In this document: positions 6,681 to 14,978 of the stretch, one piece after another
Numbering within the stretch: position 1 is the first letter of the stretch
Layout: every line of letters starts with the position of its first letter
From: DATGHS01 sp035307785
GTDB taxonomy: Bacteria > Planctomycetota > Planctomycetia > Gemmatales > Gemmataceae
DNA: 20,514 bases
Assembly: GCA_035307785.1 (NCBI GenBank)
Contig: DATGHS010000145.1
Span: 1 to 20,514 of the forward strand
Direction: 5' to 3'
Made by a program: the position numbers and the translations under genes
The notes under the pieces: model-generated
What the model saw: only the letters and a program-made list of their open reading frames with translations
Told to the model about the DNA's origin: nothing
Database searches by the model: none

Positions 6681-9398
6681 ATGCGCATCCATCAGGCTAT
6701 CACAGCACTCATTGCCGCATTCACCATCGCAGCGTTTGCTCCCGCACAGAACCCCGCCGACGACGCTCCGGAAAAGAAGTTCGGCGACTTCGCCAAGCTC
6801 GTGAAAGGGGCCAAGGAGCACGAAGGGCTTTTCAAGCTCTACCAGAAGGACGACCACGTCTACATGGAGATCCAGCCGCACCAGTACGACAAGCCGCTGC
6901 TGGCGCCGATTGCCATTGCCCGCGGCCTCGGGCTCGGCGGCGAGACATTGAACTTCGACGAGCAATGGGTGCTCATGTTCAAGCGCGTGGGCGATCGCAT
7001 TCAGGTCATTCGCCGGAATGTGCACTTCCAGGCCAAGCCGGGTTCGCCCGTCGCTCGGGCTGTCGAGACCACCTATTCCGATTCGGTGCTGCTCGCGCTC
7101 CGGATTCAGGCCATTAACCCGGCCAAGAATGCCGTGGTGGTCGATCTGAATGATATGTTCTTCACCGACTTCGCGGAGTTGGGCCAGGAACTCAGCCTGG
7201 GCCTGGTCGATCCGCAGCGCACCAGCTGGGCGAAGGTGAAGGCATTCAAGCAGAACATTGAGCTAGAAGTCTCGGTCACGTTTCACGGCGGCCGGCCGGG
7301 CGGCGACAGCATCATCGACTCGCGCGGCAAGACCGTGGTTGTCCATTATGGGCTCGTGGAACTGGCGGGCGGCTACCAGCCGCGCGTGGCCGACGACCGC
7401 GTGGGTTATTTCCTCACGGCCATCAAGGATTACTCCACCGACAATCGCGACACGGCCTTCGTCCGCTACGTGAATCGCTGGCGGCTCGAGCGGGCCGACG
7501 GCACGCCTTGGAAGGAAGGCGCCAAGCTGGTGCCGCCCAAGAAGAAGATCATCTTCTGGATCGAAAACTCGGTGCCCGATGAGTATCGGTCGGCCGTGCG
7601 CGAGGGCATTCTCGAATGGAACAAGGCGTTCGAGAAGATCGGCTTCAAGGACGCCATCGAAGTTCGCCAGCAGGAAAACGAAGACTTCGATCCGGAAGAC
7701 ATCAATTACAACACGTTCCGCTGGCTGACGCACGATCGCGGCTATGCTATCGGGCCATCGAGGGCCAACCCCCTCACCGGCGAAATTCTCGATGCCGACA
7801 TCACCTTCGATGCCAGCATGGTGCGCTACTACAAGATGGAGCAGCCGGTGTTCCAGACGGCCAACGGCCTGGAAGAACCGGCCAGCCCTATGCAGGCGAT
7901 GAAGCGCGGCTGGGGGTTGCCGCAACCGCTCTGGCCCGGCCAGGGATGGAACAATCGCGAGAAGCCGGCGACTGGTGAAGAGCAGATGCGCGACCACTTC
8001 CGCCTGTTCCAGCAAGGCTTCTGCCAGTGCGCTTCGCACAAGCGCTATGAGTTGTCGATGGCGGCGATGGCGTGGATGGCCCGCAACCCCGGCGAAAAGG
8101 TGCCGGAGGAAATGATCCTGCAAGCGATCAAGGAAACGACCATGCACGAAGTGGGGCACACTCTGGGATTGCGACATAACTTCAAGGCCAGCACCTGGCT
8201 CAAGAACGAGCAGTTGCACGATACGGCAGTTACCAGGGCGAAAGGGCTGTCGGCCTCAGTCATGGATTATCATCCGGTGAACATCGCCCCCAAGGGCGTG
8301 AAGCAGGGCGACTGGTTCACCACGACCATCGGCCCGTACGATTACTGGGCCATCGAATACGCCTACAAGCCGCTCTCTGGCGGCACCGACGGTGAGGTGG
8401 CGGAGCTGCAGAAGATCGCATCGCGCTCGCCGCAGGCGGATTTGATTTACGGAACCGATGAGGACTTGCTGGCCAGCAGCGACCCGCATATTAACCAATG
8501 GGATCTTGGCTCCGATCCGATGAAATACGCGCAGGACCGCATCCAACTCATCGAAGAGTTGTTGAAGGGCCTGGCCGACCGCGTGGTCGACAAGGGCGAC
8601 GGCTATCAGCGGGCCCGGCAAGCCTTCTCGATGCTACTGCGGCAATACGGCGACATGGCGTTCCTGGTGTCGAAGAACGTCGGCAGCGAATACATGAACC
8701 GCGATCACCGCGGCGACGCGAATGCTCGCGATCCCTTTGTGCCGGTAAAGGGAACCAAGCAGCGCGATGCGCTGAAGTTCCTGAACGACCACGTTTTCAC
8801 CGACCGGCCGTTCCAGTTCCCGCCGGAACTGCTGCGGAAACTGGCGGCCGACCGCTGGATGCACTGGGGCAATGAACGGCAAGTGATGAGCAATGTCGAT
8901 TTTCCGCTCAACGAGCGGATTCTGGCGATCCAGCGCGTGGCGCTGAACGAACTGCTCGCAGCCGACACGCTTTCAAGGATTCAGAATCTGTCCGAGAAGA
9001 GCGACAAGGACGATCAGCCGCTGCAACTGGCCGAGGTCTTTCGCTCGCTGACGGATTCTATTTGGTTGGATCTCTTCGTGAGCGACAAGGGGCCGAACGT
9101 CAAATCGTCAATTGTGCGCCGGAATCTGCAGCGCGAGTATCTGCAGAAGCTCACGGGCTTGGTGCTCGGGCCAAGGTCGGCCAATGCCGGCGGCATTTTC
9201 TTCTCCATCGGCAACGTCTCGGTCCCGCCGGATGCCCGCAGCTTGGCGCGCTTCCATTTGAAGGAGATCGCGAAGCGCATCGACACGGCGATGGGAGATA
9301 AGAAGTTCACCGGCGATGAAACCGTGCGGGCGCACCTGGAAGAGTGCAAGGAGCGGATTGCGAAAGCGCTCAACGCGTCGCTGCAAGCGAGTGAGTGA
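6681..9398 (+). CDS. Secreted zinc metalloprotease, DUF5117/DUF5118 type
   Basis: The start is the ATG at 6681-6683, followed by a signal peptide of about 23 residues (MRIHQAITALIAAF, then APAQ); GAGG at 6666-6669 is the ribosome site. The product has 905 residues, in the usual size range of this family. Residues about 30-80 fit the small DUF5118 segment (FAKLVKGAKEHEGLFKLYQ), and about 85-290 fit DUF5117 (ARGLGLGG, DEQWVLMFKRVGDRI). The catalytic domain carries HEVGHTLGLRH at 489-499, a full HExxHxxGxxH zinc site, and a Met-turn SVMDYHP with Met528, as in metzincins. It should act on peptides in the periplasm or outside the cell; substrates are unknown. An alternative ATG at 6585 would run through the REP-like element and bury the signal peptide, so I reject it. 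It converges on the next gene with 28 bp between stops. Confidence 0.93.
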   Translation: MRIHQAITALIAAFTIAAFAPAQNPADDAPEKKFGDFAKLVKGAKEHEGLFKLYQKDDHVYMEIQPHQYDKPLLAPIAIARGLGLGGETLNFDEQWVLMFKRVGDRIQVIRRNVHFQAKPGSPVARAVETTYSDSVLLALRIQAINPAKNAVVVDLNDMFFTDFAELGQELSLGLVDPQRTSWAKVKAFKQNIELEVSVTFHGGRPGGDSIIDSRGKTVVVHYGLVELAGGYQPRVADDRVGYFLTAIKDYSTDNRDTAFVRYVNRWRLERADGTPWKEGAKLVPPKKKIIFWIENSVPDEYRSAVREGILEWNKAFEKIGFKDAIEVRQQENEDFDPEDINYNTFRWLTHDRGYAIGPSRANPLTGEILDADITFDASMVRYYKMEQPVFQTANGLEEPASPMQAMKRGWGLPQPLWPGQGWNNREKPATGEEQMRDHFRLFQQGFCQCASHKRYELSMAAMAWMARNPGEKVPEEMILQAIKETTMHEVGHTLGLRHNFKASTWLKNEQLHDTAVTRAKGLSASVMDYHPVNIAPKGVKQGDWFTTTIGPYDYWAIEYAYKPLSGGTDGEVAELQKIASRSPQADLIYGTDEDLLASSDPHINQWDLGSDPMKYAQDRIQLIEELLKGLADRVVDKGDGYQRARQAFSMLLRQYGDMAFLVSKNVGSEYMNRDHRGDANARDPFVPVKGTKQRDALKFLNDHVFTDRPFQFPPELLRKLAADRWMHWGNERQVMSNVDFPLNERILAIQRVALNELLAADTLSRIQNLSEKSDKDDQPLQLAEVFRSLTDSIWLDLFVSDKGPNVKSSIVRRNLQREYLQKLTGLVLGPRSANAGGIFFSIGNVSVPPDARSLARFHLKEIAKRIDTAMGDKKFTGDETVRAHLEECKERIAKALNASLQASE

Positions 9399-9404
9399 TG
9401 GAAT

Positions 9405-9429
9405 TAGCCCACAGCGCAAGCAAGGGCTA
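9405..9429. terminator. Short hairpin between convergent genes, REP-like, possible bidirectional terminator
   Basis: TAGCCC (9405-9410) pairs with GGGCTA (9424-9429). The 13-nt loop includes a GC-GCAA-GC mini-stem with a GNRA-like tetraloop. It lies 6 bp after the metalloprotease stop and its right arm contains the stop codon of the opposing gene (9427-9429). No U tract follows on either side, so a terminator role is a guess. Confidence 0.4.
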
Positions 9430-10839
9430 CTTCATCGGCTCGACGCCTTTGATTTCCACTTCCGGTCGCGTGAAGTCAAAGACGATGGGCTTGTCGAAGA
9501 CCTTCGCGTTGGTGTTGCCGGCCCGATCGATGGCACGGATGCGGACGAAGAACTGGTACGGCTCGCCTTCGGGTTTCGCCCAGACATAGCGGCCAGTGCC
9601 ATCGCGGGCGTTGAAATCGAGATCATGGGCGATCTCTTCCCATTTCGAGGCGTCCTTGTCCTTGGCATATTCAAGGAGGATGGACTCATGGGTGAGATTC
9701 TTGTCGGTGACCTTCCAGTTGAACACCAGGCTGCGTGATTCGGGCCCGGTGCCGATGCCGACGTCGAAGCGCTCGATCTTCGGCGCTTCGGTATCCACTT
9801 CAACCCAGATCGAAGGATCGGAGCCCTTCGAGGGCTCGCCGGAACTGAGCTTCGCCTTGCTGCGGGCCACGATCATGAAGCCGTACAGACCGTCGGCGGG
9901 CGCTTCGTAAGTAACGGTCGCTTTTTGAGCGCTGTCTGCCGGCACCGGGTTCTCGGTGGGCGACTTCTGCCATTCCTGGCGATTGCGCGTCACCCAGAGT
10001 TCAATAGCTTCCAGCCCGGAGGGAGGCCGCTTCTTGATTTCGAATTCGAGGGTGACGGTCTTCTTGTTGACGTAATAGATATTCGGCGACGGGACCATGC
10101 CGCCGCGACTGCCGTCACTGAAGCCGCTACCGCCGGTCATTTGCCCGACGTTCGAGCCAAGCGTGACGATCTGCTCGGCCGGGTTTCGCGCCTTGTCCAT
10201 GGCGCTAATACGAACTTCCATCCGCTGGCCCTGCGGCAGCCGCCAGAAATCCTGCCCCTGGGCCGGCAACGGCTTGCCGGGCGGCGAATTCTGGATGGGC
10301 GTCCAAAACGTTTGGCCGACGTAACGGCCTTCGAGGCGAATGGTGTTGAGGTCCAGGTTGTCGTCCCGAATGTCCCACTGCACGCCGACTTTCACCTCAC
10401 TGCCGGAGAGCGGTTCGGGCGCGGTGCTGCGCAAGTTGATCTGCGGCGGCTCAGTATCCACGATGACGATTTGTTCCACCTTTAACTGCGCCACCGTGGC
10501 CGGTGAAAACGATCCGTTCAAGAACGCCGACTGGCTCGCAAACCAGAACGTGCCGTCGTGATTCACGCGGATGTCAAAGCCGCGATCGCTGGGCCCGGCC
10601 GTTTTGTACACGTCCCAGGTGGCACCCTGATTGGTGGACATATAAAGCCGAACCATTTGCACATCGCGGCCCGAATTGAAGGTGATGTTGAAGATTCGCT
10701 TGCTGAAGTAAGTTGGCGTTGGGTTCTGCGCGAATGCCGCAACCGGCGTCAGGAAAACCGCAGCCAGAACGAAGAGGCCGGCGTAATTTCTGCGCGGCAG
10801 AGTGCGGCCGAAGAGCGCAAGTTGAGGAGTGAGGAGCAT
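9427..10839 (-). CDS. Exported protein with duplicated two-domain module (Ig/FN3-like), function unknown
   Basis: I choose the ATG at 10837-10839 because AAGGA lies about 8 nt upstream and residues 1-37 form a long signal peptide (basic RRNY, then GLFVLAAVFLTPVAAFA). The frame also has an upstream ATG at 10909-10911 without a ribosome site. The 470-residue product shows an A-B-A-B layout. B copies begin VDTEPP at about 127 and VDTEAP at about 348, each followed by W-(D/K)-(I/V)-(R/T)-D-(D/K)-NL and an I-x-LE strand. A copies at about 45-80 and 254-294 share a Tyr/Lys start, a beta strand and N-x-x-x-W. These look like immunoglobulin-like or fibronectin-like beta sandwiches, so a structural or binding role at the surface is likely. 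No catalytic motif is seen. It is a lone leftward gene. Confidence 0.8.
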   Translation of the reverse strand: MLLTPQLALFGRTLPRRNYAGLFVLAAVFLTPVAAFAQNPTPTYFSKRIFNITFNSGRDVQMVRLYMSTNQGATWDVYKTAGPSDRGFDIRVNHDGTFWFASQSAFLNGSFSPATVAQLKVEQIVIVDTEPPQINLRSTAPEPLSGSEVKVGVQWDIRDDNLDLNTIRLEGRYVGQTFWTPIQNSPPGKPLPAQGQDFWRLPQGQRMEVRISAMDKARNPAEQIVTLGSNVGQMTGGSGFSDGSRGGMVPSPNIYYVNKKTVTLEFEIKKRPPSGLEAIELWVTRNRQEWQKSPTENPVPADSAQKATVTYEAPADGLYGFMIVARSKAKLSSGEPSKGSDPSIWVEVDTEAPKIERFDVGIGTGPESRSLVFNWKVTDKNLTHESILLEYAKDKDASKWEEIAHDLDFNARDGTGRYVWAKPEGEPYQFFVRIRAIDRAGNTNAKVFDKPIVFDFTRPEVEIKGVEPMK

Positions 10840-11001
10840 ATCGGCTTCCTTCCATGGCAGCCAACCGGCCTTGCGCAATCCCAGCAGGGTGCGGATAAAG
10901 CCTATCTTCATCCATTGTCAATCGGGTGTTTGGGCAGCGAACTTGAACAATCGGGGCGAAAATTCCGCTTATTGGGATTTTGGCGAAGATGGGTAGACAT
11001 G

Positions 11002-11023
11002 GGACAAGATTCCAATCTTGTCC
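11002..11023. repeat. 22-nt hairpin, 10-bp perfect stem
   Basis: GGACAAGATT (11002-11011) and AATCTTGTCC (11014-11023) are perfect reverse complements around CC. It sits 10 bp left of the larger palindrome, in the gap between thymidine phosphorylase and the exported A-B-A-B protein. It may be a REP-like repeat or part of a terminator. Confidence 0.7.
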
Positions 11024-11033
11024 ATTATGCATC

Positions 11034-11093
11034 GCCAGGAGCGCCAGCGACTGGATGTTGTGCGCACAACATCCAGTCACTGGCGCTCTTGGC
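11034..11093. repeat. Near-perfect 60-nt palindrome with no loop
   Basis: Arms 11034-11063 and 11064-11093 pair at 28 of 30 positions, meeting at TGCGCA with no spacer. It starts 9 bp beyond the stop of the phosphorylase gene on the minus strand. There is no clear U tract, so it may act as a transcript-stabilising hairpin or be a mobile palindrome rather than a terminator. Confidence 0.85.
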
Positions 11094-11101
11094 TCAAAGA
11101 C

Positions 11102-12406
11102 TCAGTGGATACTTTCTGCGATCAGCCCTACGCCCGGTGGCTTTACATCACTAACAGCGCAGGCACTGCGAACCATCTCCGCTGCCGCGTGCAATTTGTT
11201 ATCGTCATGGCCGAACAACTCGGCCAAGGTATCTTCGTTCTTGACTTCATCGCCCATGCCTACCCGCAAGCGCAAGCCAACGCTGAAGTCCACTGCGTCT
11301 TCGGCTTTGTCGCGGCCGGCGCCTAACAGCATCGCGGCCCGGCCCAGTTGCTCGGCTTGCAAGCTCGACAAGAAGCCGGCACGGTCGACAGTCACCGCCA
11401 GACGCTTCGGGCCAAGCGGCATAAGAGTGTAATCGTCCACCGCTTTGGGGTTGCCGCTCTGCTGCTCGACAATTTGCCGGAACTTCTCTACGCCCTGGCC
11501 GGAGCGCAGCGCGGCTTGCACTTTCGCCAGCGCTTCTTCCTGGGTCTTGGCGATCCCCGATAGCCGCACCATGCGCGCGGCCAATTCCAGCGACAATGCT
11601 TCTAGTTTCGCCGGTCCGCGGCCCTTCAACGTCTCCAGGCATTCGATCACTTCGAGCGCATTGCCCACAGCAAAGCCTAATGGGGCATCCATGTCCGAAA
11701 GCAGCGCCTCGGTCTTCACTCCTTGATGGTTGCCAATCCGCACCATCGTTTGCGCAAGCTTGCGCGAGTCTTCAATCTTCTTCATGAAGGCGCCCTTACC
11801 GAATTTCACGTCGAGCACCAGCGAGCCGATGCCTTCGGCCAGCTTCTTGCTCATGATGGAGGCGGCAATGAGCGGAAGGCTCTCCACAGTGCTGATGACG
11901 TCGCGCAGGGCGTAGAGCTTCCGGTCGGCCGGGGCGATGGCGCCGGTCTGGCCAATCATCGCCGCGCCGACTTTTCGCAGGGCAGTCTTCAGTTCCTCCG
12001 GAGAGAGGCCGACGCGGAACCCGGGAATCGCTTCGAGCTTATCGAGCGTGCCGCCGGTATGGCCGAGGCCGCGGCCCGACATCATTGGGACTATCACGCC
12101 GCACGCCGCGGCCAGCGGCACCAGCACCAACGAAGTCGAATCGCCCACGCCGCCGGTGCTGTGCTTGTCGGCCTTGGGGCCGGGGATTTCGGAGAGATCA
12201 AGCACCATGCCGGAGTGGGTCATCGCCTGGGTGAGCGCGCCAGTTTCTTCGTCAGTCATGCCGCGCAGCCAGATTGCCATGAGCATGGCGGAAAGCTGAT
12301 AGTCGGGCCAAGTTCCAGACGTCGCTGCCGAGACGAACGCCTGAACCTCGGCTTGGGAGAGAACAAGGCCATCGCGCTTCTTGCGAATGATGTCGACGGC
12401 GCGCAT
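11102..12406 (-). CDS. deoA: Thymidine / pyrimidine-nucleoside phosphorylase
   Basis: This enzyme splits thymidine, deoxyuridine or uridine with phosphate to give the base and (deoxy)ribose-1-phosphate in nucleoside salvage, in the cytoplasm. The 434-residue length is that of the family. The glycine-rich phosphate-binding motif KHSTGGVGD is at 81-89. The family signature SGRGLGHTGGTLDKLE is at 110-125. The substrate-binding region LRDVISTVES with SIMSKK is at 167-188. The C-terminal alpha/beta domain is complete (VGMGDEVKNEDTLAELFGHD). GGAGAAAG about 8-14 nt upstream of the ATG at 12404-12406 fixes the start. Whether it is a strict thymidine phosphorylase (deoA) or the broader pyrimidine type (pdp) cannot be told by eye. 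It has its own promoter candidate at 12534-12562 and is followed by two hairpins. Confidence 0.95.
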   Translation of the reverse strand: MRAVDIIRKKRDGLVLSQAEVQAFVSAATSGTWPDYQLSAMLMAIWLRGMTDEETGALTQAMTHSGMVLDLSEIPGPKADKHSTGGVGDSTSLVLVPLAAACGVIVPMMSGRGLGHTGGTLDKLEAIPGFRVGLSPEELKTALRKVGAAMIGQTGAIAPADRKLYALRDVISTVESLPLIAASIMSKKLAEGIGSLVLDVKFGKGAFMKKIEDSRKLAQTMVRIGNHQGVKTEALLSDMDAPLGFAVGNALEVIECLETLKGRGPAKLEALSLELAARMVRLSGIAKTQEEALAKVQAALRSGQGVEKFRQIVEQQSGNPKAVDDYTLMPLGPKRLAVTVDRAGFLSSLQAEQLGRAAMLLGAGRDKAEDAVDFSVGLRLRVGMGDEVKNEDTLAELFGHDDNKLHAAAEMVRSACAVSDVKPPGVGLIAESIH

Positions 12407-12448
12407 TGCTCTTTCTCCAACACGTGAGTGCGAAACCGTCCGAATAAC

Positions 12449-12479
12449 CAGAAGTCAGAAGTCAGAAGTCAGAAGTCAG
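12449..12479. repeat. Short tandem repeat, 7-nt unit CAGAAGT, just over four copies
   Basis: Four exact copies of CAGAAGT (12449-12476) and a partial fifth (CAG) lie in the leader of the phosphorylase gene. At about 12496-12513 an imperfect inverted copy (CTGACCTCTGACCTCT) could pair with it. The number of copies may vary between strains by slippage. Confidence 0.8.
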
Positions 12480-12533
12480 CAAGAGTCGTTCCAACTCCTG
12501 ACCTCTGACCTCTCTGCTACGATATGATCGCTT

Positions 12534-12562
12534 ATTGTATCGATGGGGTTGCATGCAGTGAA
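12534..12562 (-). promoter_or_regulatory. Possible promoter of the phosphorylase gene
   Basis: On the minus strand TTCACT (12557-12562, four of six) and TACAAT (12534-12539, five of six) are 17 nt apart. The -35 begins 6 nt after the terminator-like hairpin of the gene upstream, a sensible terminator-then-promoter layout. The leader would be about 120 nt and include the CAGAAGT repeats. Confidence 0.35.
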
Positions 12563-12568
12563 ACAACG

Positions 12569-12600
12569 CGGCCTCGCATCTGACTATTGATGCGAGGCCG
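12569..12600 (-). terminator. Strong hairpin after the HMA-domain gene, likely terminator
   Basis: CGGCCTCGCATC (12569-12580) pairs perfectly with 12589-12600 across an 8-nt loop. It starts 26 bp past the stop at 12627. The U tract that would follow on the minus strand is poor (GCGTTGTTT), so efficiency is uncertain. Confidence 0.6.
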
Positions 12601-12626
12601 TGGGAAGAGGCGGATTCACCTTCAGT

Positions 12627-13154
12627 CTATTCTTTCACCTTCACATGGTAGCCGGCCTCGTTCAGCGCCTTCACGAGTTCGGCCGCATCGAAATTGCCGG
12701 TCACTTCGAAGGTGTTCAATTTGGGTTTTGCCGTATCGCCCGTCACGCCATCGACCTTCTTCACCGCCGTCTTGATGCCTTTGCAGCAGGCGCCACAGCA
12801 GTTGTGCACGCCGGTGAGCGTAATCGTCTTGACCTTGCCGGCCTTCACACCGCTGTCGTCTTTGATCTTGAGGCTGGCGCTGTCGGTGGTGCCGTGGAAG
12901 CCGCCTGCGGCCAGGGCGTCGAGCGCCTTCTGGGCGGTCGCATCGTCCTTCGCGGTGATGGTTACCGTGCCCGCATCCTTGTCGCACATGCCTTGCACGC
13001 CGTCAACCTTCTTGAGAATGTCGCCCACGGCCTTGGTGCAGGCCGGGCAGCACAGATGCACGCCCTTCAATTCCACTTTCGTCTCGGCCGGCGCTGTGGC
13101 CACGAAGACCAACAGCGCAAAGGAACTTGCCGCAATCATCCGGATCGACTTCAT
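12627..13154 (-). CDS. Exported protein with two tandem HMA-like heavy-metal-binding domains
   Basis: The ATG at 13152-13154 follows GGAG by 8 nt; the frame extends four codons to a TTG that overlaps this ribosome site, so the ATG is chosen. Residues 1-23 are a signal peptide (MKSIRM, hydrophobic core, APA). Two ferredoxin-like HMA repeats follow. One is at about 25-97 with GVHLCCPACTKAV (Cys35, Cys36, Cys39), the other at about 108-175 with GVHNCCGACCKGI (Cys119, Cys120, Cys123, Cys124). Each continues with the usual KKVDGV and a later beta strand. Classic HMA domains have a single CxxC, so the doubled CCxxC is a variant. The protein should bind a soft metal such as copper, in the periplasm; which metal is unknown. 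No metal transporter or regulator is adjacent. A terminator-like hairpin follows, so it is probably transcribed alone. Confidence 0.85.
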   Translation of the reverse strand: MKSIRMIAASSFALLVFVATAPAETKVELKGVHLCCPACTKAVGDILKKVDGVQGMCDKDAGTVTITAKDDATAQKALDALAAGGFHGTTDSASLKIKDDSGVKAGKVKTITLTGVHNCCGACCKGIKTAVKKVDGVTGDTAKPKLNTFEVTGNFDAAELVKALNEAGYHVKVKE

Positions 13155-13279
13155 ACGCGTCTCCAAAAGGAAGAGGTGTTAAAATGGGAAGGTCTTATCT
13201 TGCCATTCAGACTATATGCAAGGTCTGTCTCGACAAGAGACGGACGGAGGCGACAACGTATTCGATTGGTTCGGCGAAG

Positions 13280-14902
13280 TCAACGAATTTCCGCCGTCGG
13301 CAGGAAGCGCGGCGGCTTGCGGACCTTCGTCGCCTGTTCGAAGGCATAGGCCAGCTTGAGCAGCACCGGCTCGCTCCAGGCCCGGCCGAAGAAGGTGATG
13401 CCCACCGGCAAGCCGAATACAAAACCGGCCGGCACCGTGATGCTCGGATAGCCGGCCACCGCGGCCGCAGTCGTACTGTTGGCCAGGAAACGGTCGCCGA
13501 CGACCAGATCAGTGAGGCAGGCTGGACCTTCGGTCGGCGCCACCAAGGCATCCAGCTGGTGTTTGTCCATGATGGCATCGATTCCTTCTTTCCGCATCAA
13601 GCGGCGGCAACTTTCCAGCGCTTCGCGATATTCCTTGTCGGTGAGCGGTCCCCGGGCCTGGGCTTTGACGAAGCGATCCTGACCAAAGTACGGCATCTCC
13701 TTGGCCTTGTTCCGCTCATTGAAGGCGATCACGTCGGCAAGCGTCTTAACCGGCGCATCCGGGCCAAGTCCAGCCAGATATGCGTTCAGTTCGGCCTTGA
13801 GTTCGTATGAAAGGACAGTGCTTTCTGCTTCACCCACCTTATCCATGTTCGTGAGATCCGCCGGGTCGACGAGTACGGCCTTTTCGCGCTTCAACACGTC
13901 CAGCGCTTCGACCATGACGGCATCGACCATATCATGGAAGCCGAAGAAATTGCGCGCCACGCCGATGCGGGCGCCTTTCAAGCCACCGGCGTCGAGAAAC
14001 TTCGTGTAATCGACGGGTGTCTTATCGTTGGCCGGCAGCGTGGCGGGATCTTTCGGATCACTGCCGGCCAAGACTCCGAGAACAATTGCCGCATCGCGCA
14101 CACACCGTGCCATTGGTCCGGCGGTGTCTTGCGTATGCGAAATCGGAATCACGCCGGAGCGGCTGAGCAGCCCTACCGTGGGCTTGATGCCGACAATACC
14201 GTTGATCGACGACGGGCTGAGGATGGAGCCATCGGTCTCGGTTCCCACGGCCATGGCACAGAGATTGGACGTCACTGCAACGCCGGAGCCAGAACTGGAG
14301 CCGGAAGAGTTTCGATCCAGTGCATATGGATTCCTGGTGAGGCCGCCGCGGCCACTCCAACCGCTCGTGGAATAGCTGCAACGGATGTTCGCCCATTCGC
14401 TCAAATTCGTTTTGCCCAGGATCAGCGCACCGGCTTCGCGCAACCGCTTTACGAGAAACGCGTCGTGCAACGGCTTGGCCCCGACTAGCGCGAGCGAGCC
14501 AGCGGTGGTCGCCATGCGGTCGGCTGTGTCGATGTTGTCTTTGATCATTACCGGAATGCCGTGCATCGGGCCGCGCGGGCCTTTTTCCTTGCGCTCCTTG
14601 TCGAGCGCATCGGCGAGGCTCAGGGCATCGGGATTGATTTCGATAATACTGCGAAGACTCGGGCCATTGCGGTCAATCGCATCAATGCGCGCGAGATACT
14701 TTTCGGCTAGCGAACGGGATGTGAACTTTCCCGACTTCATACCATCTTGAAGCTCGCCGATATTGGCTTCAGCAAGTTCGAATTCCGGCACGCGATCTTG
14801 CGAGGCGAGCAACAGGCCTGGCGAACCCGCCGCCAGGACGGAGCCGGTTAATCCGGCGCTGAGGAATTGGCGGCGATTTGTGAGTTCAGATATCGAGCGC
14901 AT
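13280..14902 (-). CDS. Tat-exported amidase of the amidase-signature family
   Basis: The 540-residue protein begins with a twin-arginine signal (TNRRQFLSAG, residues 8-17, then a hydrophobic stretch), so it is folded before export. The catalytic Ser-cisSer-Lys triad is in place: Lys121 in VMIKDNI, the cis-Ser in GSSSGSG (Ser203 or Ser204) and the nucleophile Ser226 in TETDGSILSPSS. This spacing is like that of peptide amidases. It should hydrolyse an amide outside the cytoplasm; the substrate is unknown. It is unlikely to be GatA of tRNA amidation, given the export signal and lack of GatB/GatC. The ribosome site GGGAG lies 8 nt before the ATG at 14900-14902. It follows the helix-hairpin-helix gene on the same strand after 76 bp, without obvious functional link. 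Confidence 0.93.
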   Translation of the reverse strand: MRSISELTNRRQFLSAGLTGSVLAAGSPGLLLASQDRVPEFELAEANIGELQDGMKSGKFTSRSLAEKYLARIDAIDRNGPSLRSIIEINPDALSLADALDKERKEKGPRGPMHGIPVMIKDNIDTADRMATTAGSLALVGAKPLHDAFLVKRLREAGALILGKTNLSEWANIRCSYSTSGWSGRGGLTRNPYALDRNSSGSSSGSGVAVTSNLCAMAVGTETDGSILSPSSINGIVGIKPTVGLLSRSGVIPISHTQDTAGPMARCVRDAAIVLGVLAGSDPKDPATLPANDKTPVDYTKFLDAGGLKGARIGVARNFFGFHDMVDAVMVEALDVLKREKAVLVDPADLTNMDKVGEAESTVLSYELKAELNAYLAGLGPDAPVKTLADVIAFNERNKAKEMPYFGQDRFVKAQARGPLTDKEYREALESCRRLMRKEGIDAIMDKHQLDALVAPTEGPACLTDLVVGDRFLANSTTAAAVAGYPSITVPAGFVFGLPVGITFFGRAWSEPVLLKLAYAFEQATKVRKPPRFLPTAEIR

Positions 14903-14978
14903 TGGGTTCTCCCTGTAGAAGTGAAACCAGGGAGGGTTTTAGGATTCTTAGGCGCGATGACTACCGATCAGATTCTAT

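Noticed and set aside
7263..8219. Minus-strand frame of 318 codons inside the metalloprotease
   Set aside because: It is antisense to the conserved protease domains, with no start signals, and is best explained as a shadow of high-GC codon use.
11723..12427. Plus-strand frame of 234 codons over the phosphorylase gene
   Set aside because: It is antisense to a clearly conserved enzyme; the predicted protein is His/Arg/Ala-rich without motifs.
13280..14902. Amidase as GatA of the tRNA amidotransferase
   Set aside because: It has a twin-arginine export signal and no GatB or GatC neighbours, so cytoplasmic tRNA amidation is unlikely.
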